Assembly (NCBI RefSeq): GCF_902459505.1
Contig: NC_047096.1
Coordinates: 11,594,001-11,658,000, forward strand
DNA length: 64,000 nt
From: Geotrypetes seraphini
Taxonomy: Eukaryota; Chordata; Amphibia; Gymnophiona; Dermophiidae
Reading direction: 5' to 3'
Shown piece after piece: positions 43,057 to 53,600 of this stretch. Within the stretch, counting starts at the first letter, position 1. Each line of letters opens with the position of its first letter. The position numbers and the translations under genes were made by a program. The notes below the pieces were generated by a model that saw only the letters and a program-made list of their open reading frames with translations, did no database searches and was not told the origin of the DNA.

Positions 43057-43267
43057 ACTTCAGTTTTGACTGTTTTGATTTTATTTTCACTTCTTTTTAG
43101 TTTATGCTATATTTTTTTTAATCTCACTTATTGTTTTACCACTTGTTTTGTTTTATTTTATCATTCAAATTTCATTTAAATTTCCCCAGAATTCTATTGC
43201 TTCAACGGTTCTCCCTCTGCATCTATTCTTATCTCCCCTCTTTTTAACCTTTCAAATTCCTTTAGAT

Positions 43268-43576
43268 CAATGGTCTCAAACTCAAACCCTTTGCAGGGCC
43301 ACATTTTGGGTTTGTAGGTACTTGGAGGGCCTCAGAAAAAATAGTTAATGTCTTATTAAAGAAATGACAATTTTGCATGAGATAAAACTCGTTATAGTTT
43401 ATAAATCTTTCCTTTTGGCTAAGTCTTAATAATAATATTGTAATTTATAGCTAAAGAGACAGATGATCAAGAAACTCTTTTATTTTAGTTTTGTGATTAA
43501 GATAAACATACCAAGGGTCTCAAAATAGGACCTAGCGGCCGCATGTGGCCCCCGGGCCGCGTGTTTGAGACCACTG
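43268..43576. mobile_element. hAT-type non-autonomous element
   Basis: Ends CAATGGTCTCAAAC and GTTTGAGACCACTG; flanks CTTTAGAT / GATTAGAT. Inner text (CCCTTTGCAGGGCCACATTT) is shared with 63791-64000. Confidence 0.85.
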
Positions 43577-43679
43577 GATTAGATCATTGTAATCTTATTA
43601 GTATGTTTATTTTCTTATTTTTCTCCTCTATCTCTATTTTTCTTTCTTTATTACTCTTCTAATTGTCATTTTTCCTGGT

Positions 43680-43830
43680 ACTTTAGTTAGATTGTGAGCC
43701 TTCGGGACAGTAAGGGAATTTCTAAGTACCTATCTTACTTATAATTTTAATGCACCAATATATTATTTGTAACCCGTTCTGGGCTCTTTTGGGAGGATGG
43801 GCTAAAAAATTGAATAAATAGATAAATGTA
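43680..43830 (+). repeat. L2/SINE 3' end
   Basis: TAGATTGTGAGCCTTCGGG, AACCCGTTCTGGGCTCTTTT, then (AATA)n tail. Confidence 0.7.
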
Positions 43831-44099
43831 ATTATGTTATCCGAATGTTCTGAGGTTTATTTATTAGTCATTTCATAAGTATTATGCAGACATTGTATTA
43901 TATCTCTTATATGAATTCCAGTGCTGTTATATTTTTGAAACGGCTTCATGGTCGTTTCAATTTGCTGATTTTGAGTTTACCTCACTCATCGCATTTGTTT
44001 ATATTTGGTGCTTTTACTACTGTTATGCTGTTAACAAAACTGTAAATTTTATGTCGAATTGTACTTGCTATACGTTGCCTTGGGTGAATCTCTTTATAA

Positions 44100-44490
44100 A
44101 GGTGGTTCATATAAGAATAGCCTTACTGGAGCAGACCAATGGTCCATCCAGTCCAGGATCCCGTCTTCACGGAGGCCAATCCAAGTCACAAGTACCTGGC
44201 AAAAAAAAACCCAACCCAAATAGTAGCAGCATTCCATGCCACCGATCCAGGGCAAGCAGTGGCTTCTCCCATGTCTGTCACAACAGCAGTTTATGGATTT
44301 TTCCTCCAGGAACTTGTCCAAACCTTTTTTTAACAGCTATATTAACTGCTCTTACCACATCCTCTGGTGACGCATTCCGGAGCTTAACTATTCTCCGAGT
44401 GAAAAAAATATTTCCTCCTACTGGCTTTAAAAGTATTACTCTAACTTCATCGAGCGGTACTCAGGGTCAAGTTTCTGTAGGTGCCCTTAT
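44100..44490 (-). mobile_element. CR1-type LINE 3' end
   Basis: ATAAGAATAGCCTTACTGG end at 44113, AACTTGTCCAAACC and TTCCGGAGCTTAACTATTC as in the 17555 copy. Confidence 0.8.
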
Positions 44491-45004
44491 AAGGAAACAT
44501 GATGCCTGGTGGTAGTACCATGAAACTATCTGTAGGGGTTATTGGTGCCATTTTGGAAGCATGAAGCAGCCTAAAAGCGCCAGATGACTACAGACTATGA
44601 AAATGCACTTGAAAGCAAACAATGCCTTGAAGATTTGGACAGGTGTTGTATGAAAGAGGCACTTAACTGTGCTTTCTAAGAGAAGATGTGCCTCAAATGG
44701 TTCAGGGATGATTATATTCCACATCAAGATAGGGAACGATCAGATAACCTCTGGAAGCTCCTTTCAGATTCAGGGTCAGATGCACTAGACAGGATCGGTA
44801 AGACTCAGCATCAGTGCCCATTAAAAAAAGTGCTGGTTAGACAGGTAAGCGACTGGTCTTGATGGCTTTTTTTGTGCATCGCAGACAAATGAAAAATCCA
44901 ACAGGAACTTCAACAAACCAAAAAACAACTGCAGACTAAGTACAAGATGCAGGCACTGTTTATTTCAAACTTTAATGGTATATACAACCTTATTACCAAA
45001 CAAG

Positions 45005-45053
45005 GGACCTGACACGGTCCGTGTTTCGGACTACACGCCTTCTTCAGGGGTTC
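45005..45053 (-). ncRNA. Hammerhead-like motif
   Basis: Minus strand: ACCC, CTGAAGA (45047-45041), a weak stem II (GG/CC), GAAA (45027-45024), stem III CACGG-A-CCGTG, TC, AGGT. All core bases fit CTGANGA...GAAA and C precedes the cleavage point; stem II and stem I are the weak parts. Confidence 0.55.
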
Positions 45054-45160
45054 GTGGTAGATAAGGTTTTATGACAAACAGCATTAAAAGGAACAAACAA
45101 GTGCCCAGAAAAGTGTAGTGCTGGATTATAAAAAAACATTGGTAATAAGGTTGTATATAC

Positions 45161-45823
45161 CAGTGGTTCTTAACCTGGGTTCGACCGAACCCCAGGGGTT
45201 CGGTGAGTCAGTCTCTCGGGTTCGGCGGAGGTCAAAACACACCTCCGACTCATATAGCGCTTCGTTCACGTTCAATCATCTATCAGTTATTCAGTGATTT
45301 TGATCAAGACTGATCGTGTACTCGTTTCTTGATCTATCAATCTGTAACTAACGCCTTATATACATCAATCAATTCCTGATCAAAATTTGTGATTTAACTG
45401 ATAGATGATTGAACGTGACCGAAGCGCTTATGATTCGTGATGATACGCCCCGCTTGTCCATAATTGGCTGCAGGTGATCACGCAACATCGCTTGGCCTAT
45501 CTGTGCTGCAGGGGATTTGATGCGCACAGTAGTTGAATTGTAACTGTTGTGATGGTACGTCGTGTGATACCTATCTTAATATTTTAATCCCTTACTAACT
45601 ATGTCGAGCAAAATACGAAAGTGGTCGGACGAATATGTACAATATGGATTCACATGTATAACGGAACGTGATGGGAGTCAGCGTCCTAATTGCATGATTT
45701 GCAATGCCAAGTTGAGTAATTCTAGTCTAGCTCCGGCAAAACTAAGGGAATAAAGAAGGGTTCGGTGAACACGCATATGAAACTGGTGGGGTTCAGTACC
45801 TCCAACAAGGTTAAGAACCACTG
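45161..45823 (+). mobile_element. hAT (Charlie-like) element with BED-finger remnant
   Basis: Ends CAGTGGTTCTTAACC and GGTTAAGAACCACTG; perfect 8-bp duplication GTATATAC (45153-45160, 45824-45831). Near 45602 the + strand reads MSSKIRKWSDEYVQYGF, then CMICNAKLSN, the N-terminal zinc-finger part of hAT transposases of the ZBED/ZMYM kind. The rest of the transposase is deleted, so the copy is non-autonomous. Confidence 0.88.
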
Positions 45824-46104
45824 GTATATACCATTAAAGTTTGAAATAAACAGTGCCTGCATCTTGTACATAGTCTGCAGTTGTTTTTGGTTTTTTGCTT
45901 TTTTTTGTGTGCATCGCCAAGCAATATTAGTACATCAGTTGCGCAGGTAGTTTGCGTAGGGTTTGAACATTAAACAGCTAATTTGCATGGCCGGACCGGA
46001 AAATGGACGATCGAGGGGGAAAAACACACGGTGAGCCTTTTTGTGCCGCAGGTCGGCAAGTGCAAGCGTCACTAAAGCAGTCAAAACTGGATTAGCGACG
46101 ATCG

Positions 46105-46425
46105 CTGACAATGCGACCCTCGGTCACAAGGGGGCATCCGCTCAAACTTAGAGGAGGGAAATTTGATAGTGACGTAAGGAAGTATTTCTTCACAGAAAGG
46201 GTTGTAGATCACTGGAACAAGCTTCCAGTGCAAGTGATCAAGGCCACCAGCGTGCTTGACTTTAAGAATAAATGGGACGTCCTAGTGGGATCCCTACGAG
46301 GGTCGAGTTAAGGAACTAGGTCATTAGTACTCAGACTTAATGGGGGGTCAGTAGAGTGGGCAGACTTGATGGGCTATAGCCCTTTTCTGCCGTCATCTTT
46401 CTATGTTCTATGTTTCTAATGCTTG
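46105..46425 (+). mobile_element. CR1-type LINE 3' end
   Basis: The + frame 46111-46311 reads [20 protein letters not shown], then VVDHWNKLPVQVIK, followed by CCTTTTCTGCCGTCATC and a (TTCTATG)n end. Confidence 0.9.
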
Positions 46426-46619
46426 TTGACAATTTCTCTCCCCTTTTTCTTTTCATTTCTAAATCTGCATCTTCACTCCTTTCTCCGCTGTTCCTTAAAT
46501 CGGCTTCTTTTCTTTCCTCCTCTCCCTTTCCCACTTTACAAGTAATAATAGTGGTATATCACACCTATGTAATAAATAAAGACACATGGCTCCCACACCA
46601 CCAGCAAAGAACCTCTATC

Positions 46620-47694
46620 AGGTGCTGCTATTTACATTATGTTTATTGAATCTGCTAATCATCATTATAAAAATAAACATCTTTTACAAACATTGCAAGT
46701 TAGAAGCTGAATGTACCGTAAATGTTTAAAAAAAAGCACTCTGAGGTTTGGCGCATTGTATACACTCAGTTTGTTAGATTTAACTGTTGCTGAATGGTGC
46801 TAAATATGACAGAATGTACAGAAAAACTAAAATCTTGGACTTTTTACCAGTCCTTAGTGATCAACAGTGACAGTACTAAGCAGTTAATTAAATGCTAACT
46901 GAAAAGCTCAATGGAAAAAAAGAAAACATTTGGCAAGTGCAAGCCATTTGGACTCCTCATGGGCCATATTCTTGACAGGCCATGCTCTCTGGTCAGGAAC
47001 ATGCAGTCAATAATTTTTTTACGCAATTGCTGTTGCAGATGGGGGAGCTGCTCCCCATTCTGCCAAAAACAAATGTTTCTACGACAGATACCGGCTTCTA
47101 AAGAACGTTTAACTCCCCATTGTCCAACCTCAATGCCTTGTGGCCTACTGGGACCTCTGACCAGATGTTTCCACTTCTCTGATAAACAGGGAAATCCAGA
47201 ATAAGATGCCAGCTGCGATACTGCCTGAGTCTGGCTTGCCCCCATCTATACTGGTGCAGAAATATTCCGTTAGGTTACTCCCGAGTCTCCTCCTTTTCAG
47301 TCTGATTCCATCAGCATCCATCCTGGGCCACCCTATGTACAGTTTACACCTCCAAGGTGTCGGGAGGGGACGGTTGCATCTCAGGTTTAAGAAGGCCACT
47401 GGTACAATGTCTCTGCTGCTAAGTGCAATCAGTCCTGTATAATTATTGCCATCTAATCACACATGACGTTTTAACAAGTACTTTTACAATGAAAGTGTGT
47501 CCTTTAAAATGCATTGCAGAAAACACAGACATTCCTGGGGACATAAAATGGTTTTGTGGCACATTTGCAGATGGTGGGGTATATCACAAGCTCCCGGCAA
47601 GAAGTAGACTCTTCTCATGTCTTGTCTCAGAGTCTGGCCAGGAAGTGTGTGGGTCGGGTTCCTGCAGCTGGACCTGTACGTGGATACAAATGTT
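46620..47694 (-). CDS. DRAM2: DRAM2 last exon: C-terminal tail and 3' UTR
   Basis: Acceptor TACTGCAG, then 36 codons [11 protein letters not shown] ... [12 protein letters not shown] and stop at 47586-47584. This aligns with the human tail (KISLRVEANLH ... TRLLSRDI). The UTR continues to AATAAA (complement of 46642-46647), placing the mRNA end near 46620. Frames over 46895-47442 fall in the UTR. Confidence 0.85.
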
Positions 47695-50600
47695 CTGCAG
47701 TACAACAGAGGAAGAGAGAGTGAGATGACATTGGTACGGAAGCCCTTCCTCTAAAACAGGCTTGTCCAACCTATGGGCCTGGGCCCAGAACCTAGTCCCG
47801 CATGTGCTTTTTTCTGGCCCTCAGAAGCCTGCTTCCCTGCCATGACTCGGAACTCTAAGTTTGAGCCGAGCAGTGCCAGAAGTTTGGACTGGTCTTGCTG
47901 TTGAAACTACGAGACCAACCTGAATTCTGTCACTATTCAGCTCAGACATGCAGAGAGCCGAGTCACGGTGGGGAAGCAGGAAGACCACTGTTTGTTCTGC
48001 AACTGAGTGAAAATAAATTTCCTCCTTTTGGTTTTAAAAGTATTTTCCTGTAACTTCATAAAGTGTCCCCTAGTCTTTTTAAGTTTTGATGGAGTGAAAA
48101 ATCGATCCACTTGTACCTGTTCTACTCCACTCAGGATTTTGTAGCCTTCAATCCTATCTCCCTTCAACCGTCTCTTTTCCAAGCTGAAGAGCCCTAACCG
48201 TTTAGTCTTTCCTAATACGAGAGGAATTCCATCCCCTTTACCATCTTGGTCGCTCTTTGTTGAACCTTTTCTAGCGCCACTATATCTTTCTTGAGATAAG
48301 GAGACCAAAATTGAATGCAATACTCCAAATGAGGTCACACCACGGAGTGATACAGGGGCATTATAATATTCTTAGTCTTGTTAACCATCCCTTCTCCACT
48401 GGATATTGCACAAGGGTGCCCTTGTCTACTGTAGTAGTTTCCAAACCTGTCCTGGGGGCACCCCAGCTAGTCAGGTTTTCAGGATATCTGCAATGATTAT
48501 TCACGAGTTAGATTTGCATACAATGGAGGTGGCGCATGCAGATTTAACTCATGAACATTAATTGTAAATATCCTGACTGACTGGCTGGGCCTCCCCGGGA
48601 ACAGGTTTGGGAACCACTGTTCTCACTCCCGTCTCACCTTACCGTGTTAATGGTACATTTTGCCCTCAGTAATATTTCAGAACACTCCCCACGGAGCAAA
48701 AAAAACATAACAGTGCGGGAAACACAAAAAGGACAAAACGGCTTTAAAAACACACAAAAAAAGAGCGTGACCAAAATGACGCCTGCTGTCACGAAACACC
48801 AAAAGCGGAGCTGGGTTTTAACCAGGGATCTCAGCCTTACCTGAAAATCTCGAATGTAAGTGAAGAAAAAAGTGACGAAGGAAAAAGCCAGGGACCACTC
48901 GGACACGGTGCAGATGATGTGTGCTGTGAAGCCCTGGAACAAAGATACACAACAGCCACTTGTGAGCATTCAAATTCTAAATTTAATAAGTCATATTTTT
49001 TTGAAATATCAGAATGTAAGTTGGCCTTTTTAATTGGAGGACAAAGAGGGGAGAGTAAGCAGTAGGAAAAAAAATGTTATTCTTCTCATGTTGCCAACCA
49101 TGCTTAACTTAGGGTTCTTAACTGGAAAACAATAATTAACTAATGTACGATTCCCATTTCCTTAGAATCTAGGTGTCTCATTACCCTTTCTGGCTGCTCT
49201 GTTTTATGATTCTTCTGCTCATGGTTTTGCAGTTGTTAATAAAGATAATTTACCCTTTCCATAACGTCATCATGTAGGGCCTGATTCTGGAAGCAGCACC
49301 TGCCGTGGCAGGAACCTGCAAAACGGGCGCCTGCTGCATATCAATCACCGATAAATCACTTAAGGTTGTATGAGTAAGAGACATCATGGGCATTGTCTTT
49401 CTTATCAGGCTGCCTCTCATGACAAAGACTTCCATCCATCATTGATCAGATCTGTATCTTATAAACACTACAGAAAACCTTTGAAGACTTTTCTTTTCTC
49501 CAAATTTCTGACTAGCTAAATTTCTTTGCATTTTATTAACACTGTATTTTCCCATCGCCTAATCTTTTGTTAACCGCATTGAACTAACGGTTATGCGGTC
49601 TAGAAATCTGCTATTATTATGTTATGTAAATCGGTTGAGACTGAGGGGCGCTAAACGCCAGCGCATCCATTATATCCTATGGATGCGTTAGTGTTTAGCG
49701 CGTGCTACAACGGCTAGCACGCTTTAGTAAAAGGACCCCTAAATCACTTGAAATGTCTGATATATAGTATAGATCTCAATTTTAGAACATAAGAACTTCC
49801 ATCTCTGGATCAGACCTTCGGTCCATCAAGTCCGGCGATCTGCACACGTGGAGGCCCAGCCAGGTGTACATCTGGCGTAATTTTAGTCAGCCATATCCCT
49901 CTATGCCTCTCGTAAGGAGATGTGCATCTAGTTTGCTTTTAAATCCTAGAACGGTGGATTCCGCAATAACCTCCTCTGGAAGAGCATTCCAGGTGTCCAC
50001 TACTCGAACTTCCTGATATTTGTCCTGGACTTATCCCCCCTTAGCTTCAGTCCATGTCCTCTTGTCCGTGTCACATTGGACATTGTAAATAATTTTTTTT
50101 TCCTGCTCTATTTTGTCGATTCCTTTCAGTATTTTGAAAGTCTCGATCATATCCCCTCGCAGTCTCCTCTTCTCAAGTCCCAATCTCTTAAGTTGTTCCT
50201 CGTAATCCAAGTTCTCCATACCTTTTATTAGCTTCGTTGCTCGTCTCTGCACCCTCTCCAGCAGTTTTATATCCTTCTTTAGATTGTAAGACCAATGTTG
50301 GACACAGTATTCCAAGTGTGGTCTGACCATTGCCCTATAAAGCGGCATTATAACTTTCTCCGATCTACTCGTGATTCCTTTCTTTATCATGCCTAACATT
50401 CTATTTGCTTTCTTTGCCGCTTTATCGAAAAAGGTCTTATAAAGTTCAGTATCGCCACTCGTCTCAATCAGACTTGGTCGGTTTCTTATATTCCAAGAGC
50501 CATCAGAAGCGACACTCTAAAGTACTCAAGGTATTACAAGAGTTTTCGCCGCTACGCTTCTTCATCGGCTCATATATATACTTTTCACAAAAACCTTCAT

Positions 50601-53600
50601 ATATTTCTTATCTAAACAAGTTATATTCATTTATGATTAATAATTTAAATTGAAAACTTATCTGAAAAGCTCTGACATATAGCCTAACGTTTACCCGTAG
50701 GTTCTAGATTGCACTCCTGCTGACATGTACGTTTCGTATGCAAATAACGGCTTCAGGGCGCGGTATTCTACAATCACCAGCAGTTGCTGCATCCAGAATC
50801 GCGTCTTTTTTTTTAACATAGGTGCCTTAAATTTAGGCCAGCATTTTAAAGGCCTACATTTAAGACACCAGTCTTGCGCCTAAGGAGGTGCGCACAGGGA
50901 TGCCTACGGACACCTAAGGCCACTTCCAGTGCAAACCAAGCCCACGCCAGCTTTAGGCATCCATAGGTATCCCTATGCGCTTCCGTGGATGCAAGACTGG
51001 CTACTAAGAACGGCACCTGTATTTTTTTTTAAAAATGTGGTTCGTTAGTTGGCGGTAGGACGCCTGCAGCCTAATGTTGGGACGCTGTTTGGAGAATTTA
51101 GCCCGTAACGTCTTCTCAAAGACGGAGAAACAAAATTAAAGACGTTTAAGGAGACATAATACGAATTTGTAAGAAATGAAAAAAACTAGGCCCAAGAACA
51201 GGCATCGTGCAATTACTTCTTATCAACAGAGAAAACAAAGATCTCACAGTACAGGAATGTAGGCCAAAGGAGCAAAGGACACAATTTATGGCAGTAACAG
51301 GTTGTAGAAGATAAGAAAGCCTATGAAAGAAAATACCGAATAGAAATAAAATGCTTGTGAATTTTGGAGGAAATATGGGCCTCTCACACACTGTTTATTA
51401 TGGTGCCTGATCTATAGAAAGTCCTATACATACAAAGTCCCTGTTGTTTTCTCAATCCAATTATGTCACACTTAGTCTTTGTTAGTATTTCTCCAACACC
51501 GGAAACAATTCCACTCAATCTTATGTAGAAAATGACGGCAGAAAAGGGCCACGGCCCATCTTAGTCTGCCCACTCTAATGACCCACCCCCTAACTTCCTC
51601 CATGAAGAGATCCCACATACCTATCCCATTTTTTCTTATGTATTGTATTATCTTCTTAATTGTATGGACTTCCTGACTGCAACAGGGCACTACGCCACCA
51701 GTTACTTAGCTCTTCGTCAGTCCAGCCTTTATTAAAGTGTTTCTTTTAAGAGTGTCATTTTTTATAGTGTTTCTTAAAAATTTATTTTAACATAATGTCT
51801 ACCAGAAGAACGTCACACCATTTACATGTACTGAGTGTAATAAAAGCTTCGCTCACCATTCAGGTCTAAAAAAACACCTGCGAATCCACACAGGAGACAA
51901 ACCATTTACATGTACTGAATGTAATAAAAGCTTCGCTCAACATTCAAGTCTAATGTTACACAATTACACAATGACCCACACAGGGTACAAACCGTTTACA
52001 TGTACTGAGTGTAATAAAAGCTTCACTCGGCTTTTAACTCTAAAAAAAAACACCAGAGGATCCATAGAAGAGACTAATCAAATACCTGTACTGAGTGTAA
52101 TAGAAGCTTGAATCAGCATTCAGTTTAAAAATTCATCCAAATATTCACACGGAATAAGAGAGTGTATGTGAATCAGCAGGTTCTTCCTTCACTCTCAAAT
52201 AGCTTTGGTATTGTAGACTGGCTCCTCCTGTCTGTGCTGCCTTAAATCCCTAAACTGCCATCTAGAACAGGGTAAAGATCTAGAACAATTACTTACGCCT
52301 AAAAACATATCTGTTCCTGAAATATCTAGGCAGCTAACCCGTACTACTCTTTCTCCTCAATAACTGATCCCTTGAACTGTTAATCTCTAGCTTCCACCCT
52401 GTTAAGTTCAATCAATTTGTACCATCTTTTAATCTTTGTAAACCGCATAGAACTTCAGTAAGTTCAAAGAACAGAAGTGACTGTATGTTATAGCATTCTC
52501 GATACAGTTAGCCAGTGGCACTTCTTCAAATAACAATTTTAATAAGGGCTATATCTATAATCAATCCTAGAATACTCGATATAATCACGCCTTCGTAATG
52601 CACCTCACTAATAATATTTGTAATATATAGCAGTCTTCCCGATCCTCAGCGGGGCCACCACACGCTCAATTAATTTTCATAGTGTATGGCTTTATGCGCC
52701 AACTCGTCATCGGATCGATTGTTTCTTATTTTTATGTTTTTATATTTATAACTTATGTTAATTTAAATAAATATGGACTAAAAGTACTTAGCTGTATAGT
52801 CTTGTTTTGTGCAGGGCTAGAATCACCAACGTTTCACCCATAAACTTTAGTGGGGTTTTTTTCAAGGCTATCACTCCCTATCATGCTTTAAGCCATTCCA
52901 AACAGACCAGACCAGACGTGGATGTCATGGATGCTGGCTGGGTTGGGAACAGGACAATCAAGCCACTGTGACATCACTGGTGAGGTTGGCTCTTATTGGT
53001 GGAATGAGGCATTATGACATCACAATCTCGGCTCTGCTTCCCAAAGACAAACAGGATATCATGGATAAAATTAAGGGGAACGGTTAATCAGCTGGCTGGG
53101 TTGGAGGGCAGAGACTTGAGCGGCAGCTTCCGCAGTCCACATAATACTGGCTGTGCTCAGAATGCGTTAACATGCCTCATGCTGCAGATAGCGCATCTGT
53201 GGCTATCATAAGCCCCAGTCTGTGTAACTCTTTCACTTCAAATGACACCTCACTGCCCCCCCCCAATTTCCAGCATTATTTAAGGCTGCCTTATTTATTT
53301 CTTAACTGTCTTCTCTTTCTTTTTTTTTTTTTTTACTAACTAAAAGCTGCCAAATAATTCTATCTCTGGTCTCTTCCCAAGGGAAGGTGAGAACGGAAGA
53401 CGCTGTAGGCAATATCTCCTTATCAGATGTAGGGGTGAGAGAGGGACCCAGCAAAACCGAGCTTTATAAAACAGCCCCTGGTAAATCCAGCCCTCTTGCT
53501 TTTACTGTACCAATGCTTGAAGAAAAAGATCCTTGGATCAGTTCCAGACTCAACACCATCTGCTAGAGCAGTGTATTGGAAACTGTGTGCCGTGGCCCAT

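Larger units (their letters stand above)
44883..45897. mobile_element. Foldback retroelement split by a hAT insertion
   Basis: The left arm (44918-44998, AACTGCAGACTAAGTACAAG ...) is mirrored at 45141-45160 plus 45824-45892. Flanks are CTTTTTTTGTGCATCGC (44866-44882) and a slightly longer version at 45898-45917, a long duplication fitting retrotransposition. It carries one hammerhead-like motif (45005-45053) in the loop part. The hAT element 45161-45823 opens the right arm. Confidence 0.75.

Noticed and set aside
42693-43179. Overlapping open frames on both strands
   Set aside because: They come from the 112-bp CpG-rich tandem array and change frame unit by unit.
46895-47442. Minus- and plus-strand frames of 80-116 codons
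   Set aside because: They lie in the DRAM2 3' UTR between the stop codon and the poly(A) signal.
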